NCBI GenBank assembly: GCA_014379595.1
Contig: JACMLM010000060.1
Location: 1 to 41,288, forward strand
Direction: 5' to 3'
Source: Anaerolineales bacterium
GTDB taxonomy: Bacteria; Chloroflexota; Anaerolineae; Anaerolineales; Villigracilaceae
DNA length: 41,288 nt
Positions 17,047 to 24,571 of the stretch are shown here, one piece after another (position 1 is the first letter of the stretch; every line of letters starts with the position of its first letter). The position numbers were made by a program, and so were the translations under genes. Under the pieces are notes generated by a model. The model did not search any database. It had not been told where the DNA came from and saw only the letters and a program-made list of their open reading frames with translations.

Positions 17047-17065
17047 GTCGGGCTGCAAGCCCGAC
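17047..17065. repeat. Short perfect palindrome GTCGGGCT-GCA-AGCCCGAC
   Basis: An 8-bp perfect stem with a 3-base loop directly abuts the nucleotidyltransferase stop codon. The motif is like the common 'GTCGGGCTTGCAGCCCGAC' dispersed palindrome. It has no T tract, so it is a weak terminator at most. Confidence 0.6.
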
Positions 17066-18355
17066 CTACAGATTAGTATCCAGTTTGTTAAATAAAGATG
17101 CACTTTTGCCGAGCCGTTTGAGTCGGAAATATCTTTCCATGCCGAAGTAAATTGTGTCCCAGCCGAAGCGCAGAGTTTCTCTTAAGGCGATAATTAAATG
17201 ACCGACTCTACATACGATATTTGATTGTCCATACTTGCGTTGTAAAAAATCTGCGGGCGGGAAGAAGTATGAGGCTGTTTCAAGCAAGCGGATGGGGCGC
17301 AGGATAAATGCTCCATTGGAGGCTAGAAGCAATTGCCAGAAACGACTCGCAGGACGATTTTCGTATGTGGCTAGTTCCTGTTCGGCGGCGCGTGCCATTA
17401 GTTTTTTGGTAACGGCCCAGATGGTAGAGATAGGAAGCGCAGAAATGACTTCGTCAGGAATAGAAGCACCGAAGTGTTTTTTGCAAGTTTGCAATACCGA
17501 ACTAAGAATATCCACTGCACCCCAATCACGGGCAAGTTGAATTGTTAGCTCCCAATCAACATCTTTATTTTTCTTTATTACTTCGGTGACATCGAGATAA
17601 TACATCAACATGCCATCCGCTAGAATGATGCGTTGTAAATCATCACGATCAACGAGACTTGGCAAATAGACTGCGTGCTTGACCAGGTGAATTGCAAGGC
17701 TTAGCAATAGGTCTGGAATAGCCATCTCTTGAATCGGCGCATCAAGCAGTTGCTCAGATGTAGCACGATTGAAAATACTTTCATAATCCACGGTGAGCAA
17801 GGTGTATGGATGATCAAATGCCCAATGAATCTCGAACCACACGCTGAGGTCTGGAGAACTGCGTTGTTGATGAAGATGATGGCGGGTGAAATATTCATCT
17901 TTCAATAAATTGGGCCAATACTCGCCGATACCTTGTTCTTTCAACACTGCCATCGAGGCATCCACTTGATCATGCGGCACAACAATATCAATGTCACCGC
18001 CGGGCCGCATGGCAGGGTGGTTATAGATCTTCTCGCACAGCCAAAGACCTTTGAGAACAATGTTTTTTATTCCGCGAGATTCAGATGACTGGAGATAAGA
18101 GACTAGCGATTCGTTGAATTTGGATGCGGCACGCTGGTATTTCTCAACTTGTTCGTCGATTATTTTTTGAGCATTTTCAGGAACCGTAATATTTGCTCGT
18201 TCAAAGATTTGCGTGGCAAGTACGGCCATGCGATTATGGGTGAGAATATTTGCGAAGCGTAGCCAATCGATATTATTTAAATTGGGACGATAGTTTTCGT
18301 CGCGCCAGTGATTGGCAAATTCGTAAGCTAGTTTTTCTTCTGGAGTTAATTGCAT
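17066..18355 (-). CDS. NTP_transf_5-family (uncharacterised) nucleotidyltransferase
   Basis: A 429-residue protein with the family hallmark: GIKNIVLKG (95-103) followed by 'YNHPAMRPGGDIDIVV' (111-126). D121 and D123 are the pol-beta-like metal ligands. Helical regions surround this minimal nucleotidyltransferase core. The rest has no recognisable domain. Members occur next to lasso-peptide genes, HprK-like kinases and exopolysaccharide genes, and their targets are mostly unknown. Here it is the first gene of the flippase/kinase/DUF2142 cassette. The family call is good; the function is open. Confidence 0.8.
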   Translation of the reverse strand: MQLTPEEKLAYEFANHWRDENYRPNLNNIDWLRFANILTHNRMAVLATQIFERANITVPENAQKIIDEQVEKYQRAASKFNESLVSYLQSSESRGIKNIVLKGLWLCEKIYNHPAMRPGGDIDIVVPHDQVDASMAVLKEQGIGEYWPNLLKDEYFTRHHLHQQRSSPDLSVWFEIHWAFDHPYTLLTVDYESIFNRATSEQLLDAPIQEMAIPDLLLSLAIHLVKHAVYLPSLVDRDDLQRIILADGMLMYYLDVTEVIKKNKDVDWELTIQLARDWGAVDILSSVLQTCKKHFGASIPDEVISALPISTIWAVTKKLMARAAEQELATYENRPASRFWQLLLASNGAFILRPIRLLETASYFFPPADFLQRKYGQSNIVCRVGHLIIALRETLRFGWDTIYFGMERYFRLKRLGKSASLFNKLDTNL

Positions 18356-18375
18356 TTGTAAGTTACCTAGTTAAT

Positions 18376-18419
18376 GTGGTCTCGATAAGGCTGGAATGAA
18401 CATCCAGTCACTCGACCAC
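18376..18419. repeat. Palindromic extragenic element, GTGGTCTC...GACCAC family (copy 2)
   Basis: Ends GTGGTCTCG and CTCGACCAC match the element at 376-436; the core is a different small hairpin (CTGGA/TCCAG). It separates the ABC permease operon from the nucleotidyltransferase cassette on the same strand. Confidence 0.6.
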
Positions 18420-18435
18420 CTGTTGAAATTGAGTT

Positions 18436-19320
18436 TTACGCAGACTTCGCGATTCTTTGTTCGAGGCTGTAGCCAATTAATCCGAGGCTCAGTACGCTGA
18501 GTGTGATCATCAATCCTGTGGGGAGCACCCACCACTTCCACGCGTCACTTAGAAATGCTCCGCTGGCGCGTGCGAAATAAAGCATGGTTCCCCAGCTTTT
18601 ACCTGATGGGTCGCCGAGACCTAAAAAGCTCAAGCTTGATTCTGCAAGAATGGAAGCTGATGCAACCAAAACGATTTGTACCAATGCCAGTGATTTCACA
18701 CCAGACCATAAATGATTTGTCATAATCTGAAACGAGTTTGCGCCCAAGGCGCGTGCGGCTTCGATGTATGTCTCTGTGCGCATGGTCAAGACACGCGAGC
18801 GGACGAGGCGGGCAGGCGCGGCCCAGAAGAAGATGGCAAGTACAACGATTATGTTTCGTTGACTTGGACCGAGATATACACTGATCAAAATAACTAAGGG
18901 AAGAAAAGGGAGGACCAGTATCAAATCCGTGAGACGCATTAAGAGCGAGTCCACCCAGCCGCCTAAATATCCGCTGGCGAGACCGACGATGGTACCAATA
19001 ACAACAGAGATGAATGAGACGATCAACCCTGTAAATAATGAGGCGCGTGTGCCTGCGATGAGTTCACTGAATAAATCCTGGCCAATATCATTTGTCCCCA
19101 ACAGAAAACCTGCGCTTGGTTTTTGAAGTGGGAGCCCGACTCGTTCGGTGGCGTCATATGGGGCGATAATGTTTGGAAAAAATGCGAGGATGAGGAGTAG
19201 AGTCAAGATGAAGCCACCGACCCAGCCTGTGATGCGAATCAGACGTCGGCTCGAAATGACTGGGTTGGGTATAGTCGAAGCGCTAAGGGGACTTGAGTCC
19301 ACTGGATTCAGCGTGGTCAT
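18436..19320 (-). CDS. Dipeptide/oligopeptide-type ABC permease, DppC-like
   Basis: A 294-residue permease: N-terminal helix, the DppC/OppC segment 'GTNDIGQDLFSELIAGTRASL', then five helices with the EAA loop 'TYIEAARALGANSFQIMTNHLW'. It pairs with the DppB-like permease, whose stop overlaps its start by 4 bases. The downstream DppD/DppF ATPase genes expected in this family are absent, and the next gene is a nucleotidyltransferase of another cassette. Confidence 0.93.
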   Translation of the reverse strand: MTTLNPVDSSPLSASTIPNPVISSRRLIRITGWVGGFILTLLLILAFFPNIIAPYDATERVGLPLQKPSAGFLLGTNDIGQDLFSELIAGTRASLFTGLIVSFISVVIGTIVGLASGYLGGWVDSLLMRLTDLILVLPFLPLVILISVYLGPSQRNIIVVLAIFFWAAPARLVRSRVLTMRTETYIEAARALGANSFQIMTNHLWSGVKSLALVQIVLVASASILAESSLSFLGLGDPSGKSWGTMLYFARASGAFLSDAWKWWVLPTGLMITLSVLSLGLIGYSLEQRIAKSA

Positions 19321-20297
19321 GTAGTTGTCCTCTGCACACGCGGATCCAATAATGGATAGATCATTTCAGTGATGATGTTAAGAATTAAAATTGTGATAGT
19401 GAAGAGCAGAAAGCCGCCTTGCAATAATGGATAGTCACGCGACTTAACGGCTTCGAACATCATGTTGCCGATGCCGCGATAATTGAATACAGCTTCGATG
19501 ACAGTTACGCCACCGAGCAGTTGACCGAGGTCAAGCATGAATGCAGTCAGCACGGGAAGCAGTGCATTTCTTAATGCATGTCTGAGGACGACCCAAATTC
19601 CTTTTACGCCCTTGGCGCGGGCGGTGCGGATGAAATCTGATTCCATGATGCCGAACATGGCGGCGCGCATGATCACGAATGCAGTGGGTAGATATGCAAG
19701 TGTGAGAACAATAACTGGCATAAGTGCGTGACGAGTTACGTCCGTAATGTTATCCCAGCCTTTCAAACGTGGAATGGAATATGAATCACCTGCGGGCAGC
19801 CAGCCAAGTTCAATTGCAAATAATGGAATCAAAAGCATCGCCAGCCAAAATGGTGGAACTGCACGGAGAAAATAAATAATGCTTAACAAGCCGAGATCAG
19901 AAGATGAACCGCGTTTTGTAGCTGACCAAATTCCCAATGCTGACCCAATGACTAATGACAATGTGAGGCTGACACCAACGAGTAACAAAGTCCAGCGAAA
20001 ATTTTCACTTAAAACTTCGACGACAGATTTTCCGCCGCTGTAGCGATAGGATTGTCCGAGGTCCCCGCGCGCTAAATTGCCAAGATAAATTATGTATTGT
20101 TCACTTAGCGGTTTATCGAGTCCGTATTGCGCGCGCAAGGCATCAATTCGCGCCTGCCCTAATTGCGGCGCAGCGTTGCCCGCGATCAATTGCAATGGGT
20201 CACCAGGAACAAGGCGCGGCAGTAGAAAGTTAATCGAAATGGCGAGAAAAAATGTTATGGCAAATTCAATGGCGCGGCGGGCAAGGTTTTTTGTCAT
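19317..20297 (-). CDS. Dipeptide/oligopeptide-type ABC permease, DppB-like
   Basis: The 326-residue length is standard. Features are 'FLLPRLVPGDPLQLIAGN' after the first helix, 'LDKPLSEQYIIYLGNLARGDLGQSYRYSG' in the large external loop, and the EAA loop 'DFIRTARAKGVKGIWVVLRHALRNALLPVLT'. With DppC-like and the family-5 binding protein it forms an importer for peptides, but related systems carry oligosaccharides or nickel. Only a weak ribosome site precedes the ATG. Confidence 0.94.
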   Translation of the reverse strand: MTKNLARRAIEFAITFFLAISINFLLPRLVPGDPLQLIAGNAAPQLGQARIDALRAQYGLDKPLSEQYIIYLGNLARGDLGQSYRYSGGKSVVEVLSENFRWTLLLVGVSLTLSLVIGSALGIWSATKRGSSSDLGLLSIIYFLRAVPPFWLAMLLIPLFAIELGWLPAGDSYSIPRLKGWDNITDVTRHALMPVIVLTLAYLPTAFVIMRAAMFGIMESDFIRTARAKGVKGIWVVLRHALRNALLPVLTAFMLDLGQLLGGVTVIEAVFNYRGIGNMMFEAVKSRDYPLLQGGFLLFTITILILNIITEMIYPLLDPRVQRTTT

Positions 20298-20357
20298 CGG
20301 TGGATTTCATTGGCTCAATGTAGTTTTGGATGCAGTGCAACTGCGGACGAACCATAA

Positions 20358-21371
20358 TTATAGGTTGATCTCTTTGGCCAAGTCTTTCAAACGATTGTAC
20401 ACGATACCGAATTGAGAATCCCAATGCATACGAGGATAGGTTCCCTCAGGATGTGGATGAAGTGCCACGCGGCTCGCAGTACGGGTAAGCCAGAGTACCA
20501 TGACCAAGTCTGCGTGAAGCTGACGGTTTGTGCGCTCCGCGGGGGATGGGATGTGTTCTTCAATTTCAGCTCGGGAATGCCAATAGTGTGAGAGTAGTTC
20601 TGAGCGGGGAATGAGGCGCCCACTATCAAACGGTTGCAAGTCAATATAAGCAAGATCCATTTCGGGCATGCCAATACCAACATCCTGCCAGTCAATCAAC
20701 ACCGCGGGTTGCGGGCCCAAATCAAAAGGGAGTGGCGCGTTGGTGGGTGTTGTGTCATTGTGCAAAAGAGCTATGGTTGCGTTTTCATATTTTAAGCAAC
20801 TCTCACGCGCATACGAGATCAAATCTGATAATTGAGGAAGTGCATCCCAAATTCCCGCGCGTTGAACGATAGCAACCTGTTGGGGAATCGCGTCAAAATC
20901 CAATTGCGATTCGTGGCGTGGCTTTAACCATGATTCAGAAAATGAAATATTGGTTATGTGAAGAAGAGCATACGCACGCAGAACTGATCTTAATTCATCA
21001 CGTGTCCATTGATAAGGATGTTTTGGAATCCGATGTGTTAATGACAAATCTTCCATCACGATCATATGCCATCCACTGGCTCGATCAGTGGTAACAAGAT
21101 GGATGATAGGTTTGGGAATATTTATTTTGGGATATAAAATTTTATAAAAATTCGGTTCGCGTTCTGCTTCCAGCGGATCATTCAGACCTTTGGGATTGAT
21201 CGCTTTGACGATAACTGATTCGTGCGAAGAGTGACCCTGCGTTAGCAGGGTCACTCTATAAACTAAACTCCATGGAAGCGTGGTCTTGATCAGCTCTACA
21301 TGACATTCCTGCACATGTGAGCCAAGCGCCTGCTTGAGCAGATCAAGATCTGGTTGATAGGGTTGTTGCAC
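20358..21371 (-). CDS. Small-molecule phosphotransferase of the APH/choline kinase-like fold
   Basis: A 337-residue kinase-like protein. Features are the ATP-lysine strand 'VIVKAI' (K56), the hinge 'IVMEDLS' (104-110), the Brenner-type catalytic loop HNDTTPTN (204-211; catalytic D206, N211) and the metal motif IDWQD (D227). It matches the APH/EcKinase-type family that phosphorylates hydroxylated small molecules. It lies 8 bases after the binding-protein gene and before the permeases, so it may phosphorylate the imported ligand; that is inference. A perfect 13-bp inverted repeat is embedded in the reading frame near residues 39-48. Confidence 0.82.
   Translation of the reverse strand: MQQPYQPDLDLLKQALGSHVQECHVELIKTTLPWSLVYRVTLLTQGHSSHESVIVKAINPKGLNDPLEAEREPNFYKILYPKINIPKPIIHLVTTDRASGWHMIVMEDLSLTHRIPKHPYQWTRDELRSVLRAYALLHITNISFSESWLKPRHESQLDFDAIPQQVAIVQRAGIWDALPQLSDLISYARESCLKYENATIALLHNDTTPTNAPLPFDLGPQPAVLIDWQDVGIGMPEMDLAYIDLQPFDSGRLIPRSELLSHYWHSRAEIEEHIPSPAERTNRQLHADLVMVLWLTRTASRVALHPHPEGTYPRMHWDSQFGIVYNRLKDLAKEINL
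21228..21257. repeat. Perfect 13-bp inverted repeat inside the phosphotransferase gene
   Basis: Arms AGAGTGACCCTGC and GCAGGGTCACTCT flank the loop GTTA. The whole 30 bases are translated in frame (RVTLLTQGHS), so the palindrome adds or replaces ten codons without a frameshift. Confidence 0.8.
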
Positions 21372-21378
21372 GATGCGA

Positions 21379-23070
21379 TTACGGAATATCTTGTGCGCCT
21401 TCGGGCAGGAATGACCAGATGGTCACGATGCCAGTGCCTTTCAGATAAACCCAGCCATCATAAGCCGCAGGGCGATAAGCAAAGTTGCCGCCAGGTGACA
21501 TGAGAGGAATGAATGGAAGATTCTCTGTGAAGCGTTCCTGAACTTGTTGCCCAAAACCTTCAGTCTTGGATGGATCAGTATTCGAGGTAAGCTGCCCAAC
21601 AAGATCATCAAGTTCGGGATCGCAGATACCAGTGAGGTTGCCCCAGCCAACAGTACCGAATTCACAGTTTGTCAGGAATTTGATGAAGCCGCGTTGGAAT
21701 TGCGGGCCAGAAGACCAACCCCAAATGCCCATGTCGTAATCTGGTTCGGCTACAGCAACAAAGTTAGGCCAGATCAAAGCCACCGAAGAATCTATATCAA
21801 GGCAGTTCTGATGTGAGCCGAGACCTACATCATTGAGCCAGCCTGCAATTAATTCAGTTGCACGCACTTCAACAGGATTGTTTACATCACACAAAATACC
21901 AAAGTCTGTATTTGTGCCATTCAATTCACGAATGCCATCGCCATCGCCGTCCAGGAGTCCGGCAGCATCAAGTTCTGCGTTTGCTGCAGCGGGGTCAAAT
22001 ACATGCGGTATATTGAGCGACCAGGGCAGGTCGGGGTGGTACCAATTAATCGGCAGTTCCACGCCCTGTCCTAATAACACTACTTCAACAAGTGTTTTTG
22101 TATCGATCGCTTTGGATATTGCCTGTCTCACGGCAGGATCATCAAATGGTTCGCGTGATCCATTTGTGTAGAAAATATAGTTGAAAAAATCAGAACCTTT
22201 TGCAATTTCTATATCTTCATTACTTTCAAGCTCTGCTACAAATGCCGGCGGCACAGAGGAAAGTACTGCAGCTGCTTCGCTGGTACGAAGTTGATTGAAC
22301 TGTTGTGTTCGATCCTTGACGATCTTGGCAATGATCTCCGGGACTACAGGTTCGCCGCGGAAGTAATCAGGATTCGATTGAAGCCTGTAATATTGGCCTG
22401 GTTCTACTTCAACGAGTTTATATGCGCCGGTACCGATCATGCCTTGGAATTGGCTCAACTCACCGCTTGTGGCTACTTGATCTTTCCAGATATGCTCAGG
22501 CAAAATGAAAGTACCTGCCAACCCTTCGTTAAGGAAGAACGGTTGAGGCTCTTTGAGGTTGATTGTGAGGCCGTAATCACCATTGGCTTCCATTGTGTCA
22601 ATTGCGCCGAGGTTGTTCGCACGCCCAGCTGCGATGAGGAAGTTATAACTAAAAATTACATCATTCACATCGAATGTTTCACCATCATGCCATTTGACAC
22701 CTTCACGCAGGGTGAGTGTCCATGTCAGGCCGTCTTCGCTTGGCGTAGCAGATGTGGCGAGAGATGGAATGGGTTCAAGCTCAGGTGAGCGAATGTAAAG
22801 TGAGTCATAGATCCAGCCGACCATCCAAAAACCGATAAAGGTATTAAAGTTGGCAGGTGTGATCGGGCCTTCATCGTTGTCAACTAAAACAACAAGAGGA
22901 CCTTCTTCAGGAGCTTCCGTTGGCGCTTCAGTGGGTGCTTCGGTTGCAACTGGAGATTCGGTCATTACAGGTGAATCTGTTGCGGTTGCTGTGGCTGGAG
23001 AGCCGCAGGCTGTCAAAACAATACTAAAACATAGTATGCTGACAATAAGGGTTTGTATCTTGTTTTTCAT
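21379..23070 (-). CDS. Family-5 extracellular solute-binding protein (DppA/OppA-like lipoprotein)
   Basis: A 563-residue lipoprotein (VLTAC lipobox, C22, then a 'TEAPTEAPTEAPEE' spacer) with typical SBP_bac_5 segments: 'LATSATPSEDGLTWTLTLREGVKWHDGETFDVNDVIFSY', 'GTGAYKLVEVEPGQYYRLQSNPDYFRGEP' and 'FDDPAVRQAISKAID'. It captures the ligand for the DppB/DppC-like permeases downstream. AAGGAG precedes the ATG. A 34-bp repeat lies 32 bases upstream of the start (23103-23136) and is shared with the prenyltransferase gene, pointing to co-regulation. Ligand unknown. Confidence 0.93.
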   Translation of the reverse strand: MKNKIQTLIVSILCFSIVLTACGSPATATATDSPVMTESPVATEAPTEAPTEAPEEGPLVVLVDNDEGPITPANFNTFIGFWMVGWIYDSLYIRSPELEPIPSLATSATPSEDGLTWTLTLREGVKWHDGETFDVNDVIFSYNFLIAAGRANNLGAIDTMEANGDYGLTINLKEPQPFFLNEGLAGTFILPEHIWKDQVATSGELSQFQGMIGTGAYKLVEVEPGQYYRLQSNPDYFRGEPVVPEIIAKIVKDRTQQFNQLRTSEAAAVLSSVPPAFVAELESNEDIEIAKGSDFFNYIFYTNGSREPFDDPAVRQAISKAIDTKTLVEVVLLGQGVELPINWYHPDLPWSLNIPHVFDPAAANAELDAAGLLDGDGDGIRELNGTNTDFGILCDVNNPVEVRATELIAGWLNDVGLGSHQNCLDIDSSVALIWPNFVAVAEPDYDMGIWGWSSGPQFQRGFIKFLTNCEFGTVGWGNLTGICDPELDDLVGQLTSNTDPSKTEGFGQQVQERFTENLPFIPLMSPGGNFAYRPAAYDGWVYLKGTGIVTIWSFLPEGAQDIP

Positions 23071-23102
23071 TGATCTTCTCCTTGAAAGATTGTATTGTAA
23101 CC

Positions 23103-23136
23103 ATTAATACGCCCGTAAATAGATAAACGGATTAAT
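23103..23136 (-). promoter_or_regulatory. 34-bp repeat site A upstream of the binding-protein operon
   Basis: It begins ATTAATACGCC and ends AGATAAACGGATTAAT; both ends carry ATTAAT, and about 28 of 34 bases match site B at 23867-23900. Read on the minus strand it ends in TATTAAT, a possible -10, 32 bases before the binding-protein start codon. It is best explained as a shared promoter/operator, or as a small dispersed repeat. Confidence 0.55.
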
Positions 23137-23171
23137 TCAGTTTTCATTACACACGCCAGATAACTCAATAA

Positions 23172-23816
23172 TTATCCTCCGAGGGTAATATCTTGTTTTG
23201 AATACCATTCGAGCGCTTTGGTGAGGTGTGTTGGTTTAAAATCGGGCCATAATTCATCTACGATAAAAATATCGGCGTAAATGGATTGCACAGGCAGGAA
23301 GCCGCTTAACCTGCTCCAGCCTCCCCAACGAATGATCAAATCGATTTTTGAAACATCGCGTGATTTCAGGTCGTTGATGATCCCTGTCTGTTTGGAAGTT
23401 GTCATTTTTAAATTATTCAGGTCCCATTCCCAACCGTAGTTCACCAAAAAATTGACCTTGATACCGCCTTTTCCAAAAGTCTTTCTTTCAGAAGTATACG
23501 GCAGCAACTCCTTGGGAAACATCTTTGAATCGGTGTTGCCCACCACCAATAAATCTGCGTCTTCCTTGGAAAGTATCTTTACACCTTGAATACAGGCATT
23601 GATGATGGCATTTCTTTGGATTATCGGCCTTCTGGCATTCTCCATTGTATAGCCATAATAGGTAACCTCTTCGATGCCGGCTTTTTGGATCAACTTAAAA
23701 AGCATATACCCTGGGTCTATGCCTTTGTCCCAGCCTTTTATTCTCGGTATGCCTTGAGTATCTGCCCATCTTCTATTCCCATCAGGGATAATACCAATAT
23801 GTTTGGGTAATCGCAT
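23172..23816 (-). CDS. Short cis-prenyltransferase (UppS family paralogue)
   Basis: A 214-residue protein, shorter than typical UppS (~240-260). It keeps IPDGNRRWA (9-17; catalytic D12), 'YGYTMENARRP', 'VNFLVNYGWEWDL' and RWGGWSRLSGF (163-173; diphosphate-binding R163, R169, S171) with 'LWPDF'. The family condenses isopentenyl diphosphate into cis-polyprenyl diphosphates, the source of the glycan carrier lipid. The shortened form suggests a different chain length or a paralogue beside a housekeeping uppS elsewhere. GAGGTG precedes the ATG. It is monocistronic, with site B upstream. It may supply lipid for the glycan cassette; that is inference. Confidence 0.85.
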   Translation of the reverse strand: MRLPKHIGIIPDGNRRWADTQGIPRIKGWDKGIDPGYMLFKLIQKAGIEEVTYYGYTMENARRPIIQRNAIINACIQGVKILSKEDADLLVVGNTDSKMFPKELLPYTSERKTFGKGGIKVNFLVNYGWEWDLNNLKMTTSKQTGIINDLKSRDVSKIDLIIRWGGWSRLSGFLPVQSIYADIFIVDELWPDFKPTHLTKALEWYSKQDITLGG

Positions 23817-23866
23817 GTTAGCACCTCAGTGTTTGTTGATAGTACGAGTATGATTTTTTCTATATC

Positions 23867-23900
23867 ATTAATACGCCTATAGGCAGATAAACGGATTAAT
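23867..23900 (-). promoter_or_regulatory. 34-bp repeat site B upstream of the cis-prenyltransferase gene
   Basis: Same ends as site A (ATTAATACGCC / AGATAAACGGATTAAT), but the variable centre here makes a perfect GCCTATAGGC palindrome. It lies 50 bases upstream of the prenyltransferase start on the same strand orientation as site A, and 37 bases before the divergent sigma-factor start. Confidence 0.55.
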
Positions 23901-23937
23901 AATCTTTTCTGCTTATTGAATTCTGCGTAGTACAATA

Positions 23938-24516
23938 ATGCAGTTTGTGGAGTATCTTTTGTCAATTAGTTTTTCTGATTCCGAGCTAGTCCAAAAAGTA
24001 GCGCACGGCGATGAGCGTGCGTTTCTTATGCTGTATGACCGCTTTGCCTCTCATGTTTATGGGATCACATTGCGTGTGTTAGGCGACTCGATGCTTGCAG
24101 AAGAAGCCACTCAGGATACCTTTCTAAAATTATGGGGTCGCGCGAGGCAATTCATACCAAGTCAGGGTGCATTAGTTTCATGGCTGCTGACCATTGCACA
24201 TCGTACCGCGCTTGACCGCTTGAAATTGGAAAACCGTCGCATACCTGCGTCAAATGCGTACGATCCAGAAGAAGTTTGGTCGATCATTCCCGATGAAAAC
24301 ACAACAAATACAGATGCCCGTTGGCGAAGCTTGTACTTTGCAGTGCAGTCCCTGCCTGTGGATCAACGCCAGGTGATTGACCTCGCTTACTATAAAGGGA
24401 TGAGTCAAAGTGAAATTGCAGAAGTTTTAGGCTGGCCGCTCGGCACGGTCAAGACCCGGCTGAGAGCTGCAATGCAATCTCTTCGCGGGCAATGGCTCGA
24501 TGAAATTGTTAAGTAA
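23938..24516 (+). CDS. ECF-family RNA polymerase sigma factor (SigK/RpoE-like)
   Basis: A 192-residue sigma-70 protein with region 2 ('FLMLYDRFASHVYGITLRVLGDSMLAEEATQDTFLKLWGRA', ~30-70) and region 4 ('LPVDQRQVIDLAYYKGMSQSEIAEVLGWPLGTVKTRLRAAMQSLR', ~138-183), without region 3, as in ECF sigmas. It pairs with the anti-sigma gene 55 bases downstream. The ATG at 23938 has no ribosome site; TTG at 23959, six bases after GGAG, is a plausible alternative start, and TACAAT at 23931-23936 could then be the -10. The targets are unknown. Confidence 0.9.
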   Translation: MQFVEYLLSISFSDSELVQKVAHGDERAFLMLYDRFASHVYGITLRVLGDSMLAEEATQDTFLKLWGRARQFIPSQGALVSWLLTIAHRTALDRLKLENRRIPASNAYDPEEVWSIIPDENTTNTDARWRSLYFAVQSLPVDQRQVIDLAYYKGMSQSEIAEVLGWPLGTVKTRLRAAMQSLRGQWLDEIVK

Positions 24517-24571
24517 ATCTAATGCTCTGTTTTATGGCGTACTTAAAGTAGAAACAAATATTAGGAAATAA

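Noticed and set aside
13440-18355. A lasso-peptide biosynthetic cluster
   Set aside because: Only kinase- and nucleotidyltransferase-like accessory families are present. No precursor, Asn-synthetase-like cyclase, RRE or leader peptidase was found, and the gaps are too short to hold them.
23103-23900. Insertion sequence bounded by the 34-bp repeats
   Set aside because: The enclosed gene is a prenyltransferase, not a transposase, and the repeats are direct with no visible target duplication; kept only as an alternative explanation.
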